A program made the translations under genes and the position numbers. A stretch of 64,000 nucleotides of DNA, from positions 1 through 64,000 of IMG/VR virus record IMGVR_UViG_3300036828_000771; one strand, given 5' to 3'. Below, one piece after another: positions 56,025-63,772 of this stretch; position 1 is the first letter of the stretch; each line of letters opens with the position of its first letter. The notes under the pieces were generated by a model, which was not told the DNA's origin, ran no database searches, and worked only from the letters and a program-made list of their open reading frames with translations. The stretch comes from a virus.

Positions 56025-57176
56025 GTGCAGTACCATCCGCTTGCCAACATCTTCCCGCTGATCGACGGCGAAGCCTTCGACGCCCTGAAGGCCGACATCA
56101 AAGCGAAGGGCCTGCGCGAGCCCATCGCTCTCTACCAGAAGCAGATACTGGACGGCCGGAATCGTTTCCGCGCCTGCAAGGCCGTTCGCGTGCGCCCGAA
56201 GTTCGAGACCTATCGGGGCAAGGACCCGCTCGGCTACGTCATCAGCCTGAACGTCAAGCGCCGGCACCTCGACGAATCCCAGCGCGCCATGGCCGGCGCG
56301 CGCGTCGCCACGCTGCCATGGGGTGTCCGCAAGGATCGGCAACAGGGACCAATTGGTCCCTCTATGACCATGCCCGAAGCGGCGAAGATGATGAACGTCG
56401 GCACGATGTCGCTGAAGCGCGCCCGGCTGGTGCTGGACAAGGGCGACAAGGACATCATCGCCGCTGTCGAAGCTGGCGACCTCGCCGTCGATGCTGCTGC
56501 CGAAGCCATCAAGCTGGAGATCGAGGAGCGCCGCGAGATCGCCAAGCTGGCCCGCCTGAAGTCGGGACAGGGCCGCAAGCTCGTGCGCAAGGTCATCAAG
56601 CGTAGCAAGCGCCGCAAGGTCGAGGAGGCGCTCGCCGAGCAGATCGCCGCGCTGCCCGACAAGAAGTACGGCGTCATCCTCGCCGACCCGGAATGGAAGT
56701 TCGAGACGTGGTCGGACGATGGGCAGAACAAGAACGCCGCCCTCCACTATGCCGTGAGCGACCTCTCCGACATCAAGGCGCGCGACGTGCCCTCAATTGC
56801 GGCCAAGGACTGCGTACTGTTCCTGTGGGCAACCGTGCCCATGCTGCCGCAGGCACTGGAGGTCATGGCAGCGTGGGACTTCGAGTACAAGACCCACTTC
56901 GCGTGGGTGAAGGACAAGACTGGCACCGGCTACTGGAACAAGAACCAACACGAGCTTCTCCTGCTCGGCACCAAGGGCAACATCCCGTCGCCAGCCGATG
57001 GCACCCAATGGTCGACCGTCATCCATGCACCACGCGCCCGACACAGCGAGAAGCCCGAGAAGGCCCTCGAACTGATCGAGGCTTACTTCCCCAACCTGCC
57101 CAAGATCGAACTCAACCGGCGCGGCCCCGCTCGACCCGGCTGGGATGCTTGGGGAGCGGAGGCCGAGCATGCCTGA
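56025..57176 (+). CDS. ParB-domain / MT-A70 adenine methyltransferase fusion
   Basis: 383 aa from GTG 56025, with AGGGA 8 bp upstream. Residues 1-95 form a ParB-like domain (LADIKAKGLREPIALYQKQ then LDGRNRFRAC). A helical linker follows. Residues about 215-380 are MT-A70-like: YGVILADPEWKFETWS carries the DPPW-type motif as DPEW, then LFLWATVPMLPQAL and HARHSEKPEKALELIEAYFP. It should methylate adenine N6 in DNA, protecting phage DNA or marking sites bound by the ParB part. Confidence 0.8.
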   Translation: MQYHPLANIFPLIDGEAFDALKADIKAKGLREPIALYQKQILDGRNRFRACKAVRVRPKFETYRGKDPLGYVISLNVKRRHLDESQRAMAGARVATLPWGVRKDRQQGPIGPSMTMPEAAKMMNVGTMSLKRARLVLDKGDKDIIAAVEAGDLAVDAAAEAIKLEIEERREIAKLARLKSGQGRKLVRKVIKRSKRRKVEEALAEQIAALPDKKYGVILADPEWKFETWSDDGQNKNAALHYAVSDLSDIKARDVPSIAAKDCVLFLWATVPMLPQALEVMAAWDFEYKTHFAWVKDKTGTGYWNKNQHELLLLGTKGNIPSPADGTQWSTVIHAPRARHSEKPEKALELIEAYFPNLPKIELNRRGPARPGWDAWGAEAEHA

Positions 57177-57768
57177 AGCCTATTCGATTCGCGGACTGCC
57201 CAACGACCGACAGAAGCATCTGATCCGGCTCACCGAGTTCGAGGAGACTGTCGCAGCGCGCATCGCGCACGACCGGCGCTCCATCAACAACCGCTTCACC
57301 GTCCACCAGAATCCCGACCAGCAGTTACTGGGCGCTCGCGCCGAGATGGCGTTCTGCAAGGGCATGAACGTGTCGATCAAGCACCTCAACGTCATAGAGG
57401 ACTACGACGCCATCCTGTGCGGCCAGCGCTGCGACATCAAAGGCTACCGGCCGCACTACCAATACCATCATGTGGCAAAAACGCTGCGCCAAGTGTTCGA
57501 GCAGCGCGCGTTCGACTGGTACATGGCGATGGTCGCCCACGACGACGGCGCACTCGAATGGATCGGCGGCATGACCAAGGCCAGATTCGCCGCCTGCTAT
57601 CACATCTCACCCGGACCCGAGCACGGCCATGATCTCGACGAAGGTACGCCGTGCGTGCCGTTCAGCATGCTGACCAAGCCGCAGCGTTGGTGCACCGCCG
57701 TCCAGTGCGGCCAGCGCTGCGACAAGCGCTGCCCGTGGAACGCAGAGGCTCAACAACCAACCCCGTGA
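57169..57768 (+). CDS. putative PD-(D/E)XK nuclease-like protein
   Basis: 199 aa from ATG 57169, overlapping the methyltransferase stop by 8 bp. GARAEMAFCK (possible Glu) and DYDAILCGQRCDIKGY (Asp, then D-x-K) resemble a PD-(D/E)XK core. A Cys cluster near the end (VQCGQRCDKRCPW) may bind zinc. Coupled to a DNA methyltransferase, so a restriction-like partner is possible. The nuclease call is from the motif pattern only. Confidence 0.5.
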   Translation: MPEAYSIRGLPNDRQKHLIRLTEFEETVAARIAHDRRSINNRFTVHQNPDQQLLGARAEMAFCKGMNVSIKHLNVIEDYDAILCGQRCDIKGYRPHYQYHHVAKTLRQVFEQRAFDWYMAMVAHDDGALEWIGGMTKARFAACYHISPGPEHGHDLDEGTPCVPFSMLTKPQRWCTAVQCGQRCDKRCPWNAEAQQPTP

Positions 57769-57777
57769 GAAGGGACC

Positions 57778-58296
57778 ATGTGTAACCTGCATGCCGAACT
57801 GCATCGTGCGAATCTGCATTCCAGAAATCGGATGGTCGATGGCCTGCTAGCCACGCTGGTATCGCCCAAGCTGCGCACCGTGGTCGGTATCGACCACGTC
57901 GAAATTTACGACGGCCACTATACGCCGTTGGCCGGCGGCTCGTTCGGCCTGATCATCGGTGTCGTCGAGTTCGGTGATCTCGTCGACCTCGCCGCCCTCG
58001 ATCTTGACAGCGAGCGAATCGGCACCCGCCTCGGTGTCGGTCGTGCACTGGGCCATGATGCGCTGGACTACGCCCGCCACAATGGCACTACGGTTTACCT
58101 GCGCGAGCGCGTGGTCGACTGGCTACACGAACCTGACGCCGCCGCCTTCATCCTCGACTGGTCGCTCGCCGGTCCGCTGCTCGGTGCTGACATCGGTGAC
58201 TGGCGGCTGCGCTGTGCAAGCTGGGACCTCGCCCACGTTGTCGCCAAGGTACTCGACCGGCCGTTGCCCCGGCCGCGCATCGAGGTTCAGCGATGA
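57778..58296 (+). CDS. unknown protein
   Basis: 172 aa. N-terminal helical part with His and Arg, then hydrophobic alternation (TVVGIDHVEIYDGHYTPLAGGSFGLIIGVV) and DWSLAGPLLGADIGDWRLR. No family recognised. Overlaps the RepA-like gene by 4 bp, so likely expressed with it. Confidence 0.5.
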   Translation: MCNLHAELHRANLHSRNRMVDGLLATLVSPKLRTVVGIDHVEIYDGHYTPLAGGSFGLIIGVVEFGDLVDLAALDLDSERIGTRLGVGRALGHDALDYARHNGTTVYLRERVVDWLHEPDAAAFILDWSLAGPLLGADIGDWRLRCASWDLAHVVAKVLDRPLPRPRIEVQR

Positions 58297-59567
58297 GCGC
58301 CGACGACGAATGGGACGACTATGATCAGGCCACTGGCGGCTCGAAGCGCTTCAAGGTCGTGCCCGGTTCGCCCGAGGGCAAGGGCTTTCCTCAGCCTCGT
58401 GTCATCACCGACGAAGACCTCGACGAAGACACGCTACCGCCTCGACGATGGCTCAAGGGCCGTAGTCTTATTCGCGGCGATCTCACTGGCATCGTCGGCG
58501 ATGGCGGTGTCGGCAAGTCGAGCCTCGAACTGATGACCGCTATTTCCCTCATCACTGGCCGCGAAACACTGGTCGGCGAAATGATATACGAGAACGGCCC
58601 GGTGTGGCTGCACAACTGCGAGGACTCCGTCGAGGAGGTCCGTCGCCGCCTGATCGCCATCCTCAAACACTTCAATATCCCGAACGATGATGTCGTCAAC
58701 CGGCTGTTCATCACCAGCGGCCTCGACAACGAGTTCATCGTCATGCGGCGCGACCGCTTCAGCGGTCTACTGGTCCCGACCCCGCATGTCGCGAACTGCA
58801 TCGAACACATCAAAGACCTCGGCATCATCTACGCCAGCTTCGATCCGTTCGGCGGGTTGGTCGAGGACACCAACGAGAACAGCAATCTCGAAGTCCGCAA
58901 GGGTCTCACTCAGTTTAAGCAGATCGCCTACCAGACCAGCGCATCCATCGCCGTCGACCATCACACCGGCAAGGCACCGCGCGGCTACAAGAGCGATCCC
59001 ACTGACCCCAACGTCGCACGCGGCGGCAGAGCCTTCGTCGACACTTGCCGAATCGTCCAGCAGATCACCACCATCACCGAGGCTGACGCCGATAAGTTCG
59101 AGATTCATACCGACGACAGGCATCTCTACCTGCGGCGCGACAACGGCAAGATCAATCTCTCGCTGCTCGATGGCAAAGCACTCGGCTGGTACAAGCGCGA
59201 GACCATCACCTTGCGCAACGGCGATGATGTCGGTGTCATCGTCCCGCACAAGTTCGGCAAAGGCGAGACCATCGAGGGCATCGAGGACGAGCGCGACGAG
59301 AACCTCATCCTCGCGCTGGTCGAACGCCGCTTCTCCGAAGGCCAGCCCTTGTCGTCCACGCCGCAGGCCGCCATGCGCTACCTGCCCGTCGTGATCGCCC
59401 AGTTGCCTATCGGCGAGAGAGTCGCCGAAGGCAGGGCCAAAAGGATCATGACCAAGCTCTATGCCCATGACCGAATCTGGGTCGTCACGACCAGCAAGAA
59501 GGACAAGACCAAGGGCCTCTGCACAGCCCAGCAAGCCCGCACGCTCAACTTGCAAAAGGAGGAATAG
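58293..59567 (+). CDS. RepA-like AAA_25 replicative ATPase/helicase
   Basis: 424 aa. Walker A GDGGVGKSSLEL (about 70-80), Walker B-like IYASFDPFGGL (about 184-194), and HHTGKAPRGY (about 225) as the third motif. This is the AAA_25 / plasmid RSF1010 RepA-like hexameric helicase family. With no polymerase or primase seen, it may load the host replisome. Four GCGGAAGTT repeats follow directly downstream, suggesting it acts at an origin there. Confidence 0.75.
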   Translation: MSADDEWDDYDQATGGSKRFKVVPGSPEGKGFPQPRVITDEDLDEDTLPPRRWLKGRSLIRGDLTGIVGDGGVGKSSLELMTAISLITGRETLVGEMIYENGPVWLHNCEDSVEEVRRRLIAILKHFNIPNDDVVNRLFITSGLDNEFIVMRRDRFSGLLVPTPHVANCIEHIKDLGIIYASFDPFGGLVEDTNENSNLEVRKGLTQFKQIAYQTSASIAVDHHTGKAPRGYKSDPTDPNVARGGRAFVDTCRIVQQITTITEADADKFEIHTDDRHLYLRRDNGKINLSLLDGKALGWYKRETITLRNGDDVGVIVPHKFGKGETIEGIEDERDENLILALVERRFSEGQPLSSTPQAAMRYLPVVIAQLPIGERVAEGRAKRIMTKLYAHDRIWVVTTSKKDKTKGLCTAQQARTLNLQKEE

Positions 59568-59591
59568 TATTTTCAACCATCGGCTAGCGGA

Positions 59592-59765
59592 GCGGAAGTT
59601 CCAAGAGGGTCGCGGAAGTAGTTCCGGGGCCGTTGATAACAAAGCGGAAGTTCGCGGCGGAAGTTTCTCCCTAGAACCCTAGTGTGAGTCTTCGTCTCAC
59701 ACACTCCCTACGGTCGTGTGAGATCGACTCACCCCGGCGATTACCAGAGTAATTTTATTACCCAC
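59592..59765. other. candidate replication origin: iterons, inverted repeats, AT-rich segment
   Basis: GCGGAAGTT/A at 59592, 59612, 59644 and 59657 (nine-base units, same direction). Then GTGTGAG (59682-59688), CTCACAC (59696-59702), GTGTGAG (59716-59722), CTCAC (59728-59732). Then ATTACCAGAGTAATTTTATTAC (about 59741-59762), which is AT-rich with nested inverted repeats. This is the usual iteron-plus-unwinding layout. Located directly after the RepA-like gene. Confidence 0.55.
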
Positions 59766-59780
59766 TCGAAAGGATACCCC

Positions 59781-59987
59781 ATGACCCGCCTCGACCAGTA
59801 CGACACCCTCCTCGATCTCCTCGTCCAAGCCGTCCGCACCCTCCATGCCCCGGTCGACGATGGCGAACCCTCGCCCATGATCGAGCACTACCGCCACCAC
59901 ATCGGTCTCCAGCTTCAACTCACCGAGCGACTCGTCCACGACTACTTCGACATGCTTGACGTGACCAAAGCCGATGCCCCACATTAA
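59781..59987 (+). CDS. small helical protein
   Basis: 68 aa from ATG 59781, with AAGGA 7 bp upstream. Helical, acidic (YDTLLDLLVQAVRTLHAPV and LTERLVHDYFDML). Its TAA stop lies in CCCCACATTAAGGGCAT, a copy of the regulatory motif. Function unknown. Confidence 0.5.
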   Translation: MTRLDQYDTLLDLLVQAVRTLHAPVDDGEPSPMIEHYRHHIGLQLQLTERLVHDYFDMLDVTKADAPH

Positions 59988-60090
59988 GGGCATCTTGAAA
60001 GTCGTCGGCTGGCTCTGTGCCATCGCCTTTGCCCTGTGGGGATTCGCCATGCTCGACAGCCAGACCGCCTGCCAGTTGGCCTGCCAATGA
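59974..60090 (+). CDS. 38-aa membrane protein
   Basis: ATG 59974, overlapping the previous gene by 14 bp, ends at TGA 60088-60090. One span (VVGWLCAIAFALWGFAML), then two cysteines four residues apart near the end. Tiling with ATGA overlaps on the right supports it. Confidence 0.5.
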   Translation: MPHIKGILKVVGWLCAIAFALWGFAMLDSQTACQLACQ

Positions 60091-60254
60091 ACAGCGAAGC
60101 CCTGCGCGGCAGCACCAAGGTCGACGCTGGCGGACACATGCCCCACTTCGGCGACACCGAAAGGTTCGATGAACCAATGCTCGCCGGCCTGCTGTTCTCC
60201 GCCATCGCCCTCATCGTCATCGCCCTCATCGCCCTGCGGAGAAAACACCGATGA
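60087..60254 (+). CDS. C-terminally anchored small protein
   Basis: 55 aa from ATG 60087. Hydrophilic start, then one span (MLAGLLFSAIALIVIALIAL) and a basic RRKHR end. Overlaps both neighbours by 4 bp. Function unknown. Confidence 0.5.
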   Translation: MNSEALRGSTKVDAGGHMPHFGDTERFDEPMLAGLLFSAIALIVIALIALRRKHR

Positions 60255-60415
60255 GCAAAATCGTCTACCAAGTCACCATCGAAACCAAAGGCAACGAGCC
60301 CGAGCCCGATGACGAACTCGCCGGCACTCTCGAATTTGTAATCCTCGAAGCCTACGCATCCGGCGATCCCATCACCGTCAAAGTCAAAGTCCTCGAACGC
60401 ACCGACACGCCATGA
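60251..60415 (+). CDS. 54-aa acidic protein
   Basis: ATG 60251 to TGA 60413-60415. Beta-rich (KIVYQVTIETKGNEPEPDDE and ITVKVKVLERT). Both ends overlap neighbours in ATGA form. Function unknown. Confidence 0.5.
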   Translation: MSKIVYQVTIETKGNEPEPDDELAGTLEFVILEAYASGDPITVKVKVLERTDTP

Positions 60416-60675
60416 CCCAACCCATCACCCGCAACGACGGCCAGCCGCTCCGCCTCAGCTTCTACGAAGCCATGCTCTACACCGGACTCGACCGAGCCCT
60501 CCTCAGCTTCATCCTCATCAACCATCTCAGCCTCAACGCCGTCGAACGCCGCAGCATCGCCATCGAAACCCTCGACCGCGCCACCCTCATCGCCCGCCGA
60601 TATCCCACCGGACCACCCCACAAATCCCAACCCGCAAGGCCCCTCCATCCGCGACAGATCGCACGTCGCGCTTGA
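60412..60675 (+). CDS. small unknown protein
   Basis: 87 aa: LSFYEAMLYTGLDRALLSFILINHLSLNAVERRSIAIETLDRA is helical, with a Pro/Arg-rich end. No family recognised. Last gene before the NusG-like gene. Confidence 0.5.
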   Translation: MTQPITRNDGQPLRLSFYEAMLYTGLDRALLSFILINHLSLNAVERRSIAIETLDRATLIARRYPTGPPHKSQPARPLHPRQIARRA

Positions 60676-60849
60676 CAGGCACCCCGATGTTGTGGCTGGA
60701 ATCCGCCCTGTCGCAAACTGTGGAACTGTCGGGGAGGCTCCAATGAGGGGTTCGTAGCACAAAGCGCACATTGCACTGTCCGGCAGGCGTGTACGGAGAT
60801 GTCCTAATTTAAGGGCAGGAGGTTCCCCCACCAACAGTAGTTCAGTTCA
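60676..60849. other. leader region upstream of the NusG-like gene
   Basis: Holds the motif copy TCCTAATTTAAGGGC (about 60804-60818) and an AGGAGG that is about 27 bases before the ATG, too far for normal use. A 19-codon frame (ATG 60692) lies inside. No -35 fits the motif in the rightward direction. Probably a promoter or leader for the late genes. Confidence 0.4.
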
Positions 60850-61386
60850 ATGTTCGCGTGGCATGTCGCTACCACAAGACCATTCTCCGAACTCATCGCA
60901 GAGAGACACCTCGAACAGCAACGCTTCCAAGCGTTCAACCCCAAGTGCCTCGATATGCGAATCGTCCGGGGTCGCCGTGTCACCGTCGAAAAGCCCTACA
61001 TCCCCGGTTATATCTTCATCAATTTCGACGACACCGCCGAAAACTGGCAGTCCATCAACTACACGCGCGGCATCATCTCCCTCATCTACGCCTCGCCCGA
61101 GCATCCCGCCGTCGTCAAACCCGACGCCATGCAAATCCTCATCGACCGATGCTCCGGTGGCCAGTACATCACCGAGCACGAGATCGACCAGCACATCGCC
61201 AAGCTCGTCCCCATCGCCGCTACCGTCCGCATCACCAGCGGCCCGTTCGACGGCCTCCACGGCATCGTCAAGTGGTCCCACCACCACAGAGTCGCCGTCC
61301 TCATGCGCTTCCTCGGCGTCGTCCGCGAAATTGACATCTCCGCCAAGGCTGTAGAGGTTATCTCCCCTCTGCCACCACGATCCTAA
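60850..61386 (+). CDS. NusG/RfaH-like transcription elongation factor
   Basis: 178 aa. N-terminal NGN domain: WHVATTRPFSELIAERHLEQQRF, then EKPYIPGYIFINFD and WQSINYTRGIISLI. A KOW-type end follows at about 120-170 (VPIAATVRITSGPFDGLHGIVK). The phage protein could bind RNA polymerase and promote reading through terminators. Placed directly before the terminase and, on a circular map, the whole virion operon, so a late-gene antiterminator is the likely role. Stop overlaps a motif copy (TCCTAAATGTAG). Confidence 0.8.
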   Translation: MFAWHVATTRPFSELIAERHLEQQRFQAFNPKCLDMRIVRGRRVTVEKPYIPGYIFINFDDTAENWQSINYTRGIISLIYASPEHPAVVKPDAMQILIDRCSGGQYITEHEIDQHIAKLVPIAATVRITSGPFDGLHGIVKWSHHHRVAVLMRFLGVVREIDISAKAVEVISPLPPRS

Positions 61387-61405
61387 ATGTAGTCGCGAGT
61401 AGATC

Positions 61406-61870
61406 ATGGCTCAGACCAGCGTTGTCCCGCTGCCCAAGCCTCGACCCGGTCCACCGAAAGGCGTCCGCTACGGCGGCAGGCAGAAAGGCACACCGAACAA
61501 GCGCACACCCGAGATGGTGCTGCTCGCGCGGCAGTACGGACCAGAGGTGCTCGCCAAGTTCATCAACCTGCTGCGCAAAAGCGACGACGAGGACATTGTC
61601 CTAAGAGCAGGGCAGGAGATTCTCAACCGAGGCTTCGGCCGACCTCCAACCGCTGTTGCTTTGACCGGCCCACAAGGCGAGCCGCTCGACTTCACGAGGC
61701 TCGATGATGGACAACTCCAACGGCTTCTCGCCCACCTCGAACAGTTTGTCCTTGGAACGGGCGAGGAGAGTCATCCCATACTTGAAGGCCGAGCTACAGA
61801 AGCGCGAACGATTGGCGAGGGAACGGCAGGACCTCGCGAACCGACTGGAGGAGATTCGCGAGAGGTGTGA
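61406..61870 (+). CDS. terminase small subunit candidate
   Basis: 154 aa. The start GPPKGVRYGGRQKGTPNKRT, then QYGPEVLAKFINLL and GQEILNRGFGRPP, is a pattern of DNA-binding DUF5681-like or TerS-like proteins upstream of TerL. The last 56 codons overlap the TerL frame, so its end may not be functional. It would recognise the packaging site. Confidence 0.6.
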   Translation: MAQTSVVPLPKPRPGPPKGVRYGGRQKGTPNKRTPEMVLLARQYGPEVLAKFINLLRKSDDEDIVLRAGQEILNRGFGRPPTAVALTGPQGEPLDFTRLDDGQLQRLLAHLEQFVLGTGEESHPILEGRATEARTIGEGTAGPREPTGGDSREV

Positions 61871-63341
61871 GAACTTCGTCGGCTTCATCAAGGAAGCGTG
61901 GAACAAGCTCGAACCGACCACCAACTACAAGCCTTCGTTCCACCACGACGCCATCGGCGATCACCTGCACGCCGTCAATCTCGGCCAGATACAGCGCCTC
62001 GTCATCAACCAGCCACCCGGCACGATGAAGTCGCTCACCGTCTCCGTGCTGTTGCAGGCATGGGAATGGGGACCGCGCAAAGCACCCGGCTTACGCTACC
62101 TCACTACCTCGTATCGCGAAGACTGGGCGCGGCGAGACTCGCGCAAGAGCCGCGATCTCATCCAGAGCGAATGGTATCGCACGCTCTACCCAGAGATCGT
62201 GCTGATCCGCGACGGCGAGACCGACTTCGAGAACACCTTCCTCGGCACCCGCAAAGCGGTGCCCTTCAAGTCCCTCACCGCCGGGCGCGGCAATCGTGTC
62301 GTGGTCGACGATCCTCACTCCACCGAACAGGCTGAGTCGGATGCTGACCGCGAAGTAGCGACTCGTGTCTTTCGTGAATCGGTGACTAGTCGACTCAACG
62401 ATCCCGAAAAGGACTGCATCATCATCTGCATGCACCGACTGCATCCAGACGATGTGTGCGGGGTCATCGAACGGCTCGGCCTGCCCTACACCAAGCTCGT
62501 GCTGCCCATGGAGTACAGCCGCAGCCTCGAAGTGCGCACGCCATGGTTCAAGGACCCGCGCACCAAGGAGAACGAGCTTCTCTGCCCCAACCGCATCAAC
62601 CGCGAGACCGTCGAGCAGAACAAGATCGAACTCGGCGACCACGCCTACGCCACCCAGTACCAGCAGCAGGCCAAGGCCCGCGAGGGCAGTTTCTTCTTCA
62701 ACCCCGAGCACTTCCTCGTCGAGGTCACGCGCGAGGACGGCTCGAAGTTCTTCGCGCCGGCAGCAACGCCCACGATCTGCGATTCGGTGTTCGCCGTGAT
62801 CGACACCGCGAGCAAGGTCGGCAAGGCGCGCGACGGCACAGGCTGCGGCTGGTACGCCTACACCAAGTATCCCGAGGAGCAACTGCGGCTCTTGGACTGG
62901 GACCTCATCCAGATCGAGGCGGCGGTGCTGGAGCACTGGCTGCCCGGCGTGCTGGAGCGCTGCGAGGAACTGGCCGCGCTCACCCACGCGCGCTACGGCC
63001 ACACCGGCGCGTGGATCGAGGACAAGGACTCGGGCATCGTGCTGTTGCAGCAGGCAGCCAATCGCGACCTGCTCGCTCAGCCGATTGAGACCAAGCTCAC
63101 CGGCATGGGCAAGGATGCCCGGGCGCTGTACTGCTCGGGCGATATCTACAAGGGTAAATTCAAAGTGTGTCAGGAGGCTTACGACAAGACGACCAGCTAT
63201 CATGGTCGCACGCGCAATCACTTCTGGTGGCAGGCCACCAACTTCCGCATCGGCCACGGCACGCCGACCGACGAAGACGAAATGTTCGACGTTTTGTGCT
63301 ATGGAGCCGCCATTGCATTCGGGAACCCAGATCAACTCTGA
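61704..63341 (+). CDS. terL: terminase large subunit
   Basis: 545 aa from ATG 61704 or 61707, overlapping the previous gene by 167 bp. ATPase: Walker A-type NQPPGTMKSLTVS (about 100-112, deviant in having TMKS for the usual GKS) and VVVDDPHS (about 195-202). Nuclease domain: AVIDTASK (about 373), WIEDKDSG (about 438) and FDVLCYGAAIAFG at the end. It packages DNA into the procapsid with the portal. The long overlap with TerS is unusual. Confidence 0.9.
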   Translation: MMDNSNGFSPTSNSLSLERARRVIPYLKAELQKRERLARERQDLANRLEEIRERCENFVGFIKEAWNKLEPTTNYKPSFHHDAIGDHLHAVNLGQIQRLVINQPPGTMKSLTVSVLLQAWEWGPRKAPGLRYLTTSYREDWARRDSRKSRDLIQSEWYRTLYPEIVLIRDGETDFENTFLGTRKAVPFKSLTAGRGNRVVVDDPHSTEQAESDADREVATRVFRESVTSRLNDPEKDCIIICMHRLHPDDVCGVIERLGLPYTKLVLPMEYSRSLEVRTPWFKDPRTKENELLCPNRINRETVEQNKIELGDHAYATQYQQQAKAREGSFFFNPEHFLVEVTREDGSKFFAPAATPTICDSVFAVIDTASKVGKARDGTGCGWYAYTKYPEEQLRLLDWDLIQIEAAVLEHWLPGVLERCEELAALTHARYGHTGAWIEDKDSGIVLLQQAANRDLLAQPIETKLTGMGKDARALYCSGDIYKGKFKVCQEAYDKTTSYHGRTRNHFWWQATNFRIGHGTPTDEDEMFDVLCYGAAIAFGNPDQL

Positions 63342-63373
63342 TCTGCCGACTGCCGGGCGGGGCGAATCATTCC

Positions 63374-63481
63374 ATGGACTACCGGGACGTGCTGGCGGCG
63401 ATTGCCATCGTCGTGGTCTTGGTTATGCTCATCGTGTCGGTGAAGTTGATCTTCGAGGATGATGGGAACGGGAAGACATGA
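63374..63481 (+). CDS. 35-aa membrane protein
   Basis: ATG 63374, one span (VLAAIAIVVVLVMLIVSVKLIF), acidic end. Overlaps the next gene by 4 bp. Function unknown. Confidence 0.5.
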   Translation: MDYRDVLAAIAIVVVLVMLIVSVKLIFEDDGNGKT

Positions 63482-63666
63482 ACCCAGCCAACGAGCGCGG
63501 CACGGTCGAGCAGGTGATGGCCTTTGCGAATAGGCTGCGTCCGCCGCAGGCTGGTGTCCATGTCCTAAATTGCTGGCATGATGGCGGTGATCCGCACGAC
63601 CTCGCCTACATGCTCGACGGCCTGATGTATCATCAATGGATTGAGCGGCATGGATTACGACAGTGA
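63478..63666 (+). CDS. small unknown protein
   Basis: 62 aa: VEQVMAFANRLRPPQAGVHVLNCWHDGG then LAYMLDGLMYHQWIERHGL. A TCCTAAATTG motif copy lies inside its codons (about 63562-63571). Function unknown. Confidence 0.45.
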   Translation: MNPANERGTVEQVMAFANRLRPPQAGVHVLNCWHDGGDPHDLAYMLDGLMYHQWIERHGLRQ

Positions 63667-63772
63667 CCTACTAGCCGGCATCATCTTCATCCTGCTCTGT
63701 CTGGGCGTCGTGCTGGCTCTCCCTCTGGCCGACGACGAGAAGGATGATGAGAACGGCCCAGCGTCGTGGTGA
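63650..63772 (+). CDS. 40-aa membrane protein
   Basis: ATG 63650, overlapping the previous gene by 17 bp, ends TGA 63770-63772. One span (LLAGIIFILLCLGVVLALPL), then an acidic tail. Overlaps the next gene. Confidence 0.5.
   Translation: MDYDSDLLAGIIFILLCLGVVLALPLADDEKDDENGPASW

Noticed and set aside
57778-58296. Toprim or primase assignment for the 172-aa protein before the RepA-like gene
   Set aside because: Position would suit a primase, but no DxD or Toprim Glu pattern with the right spacing is visible.
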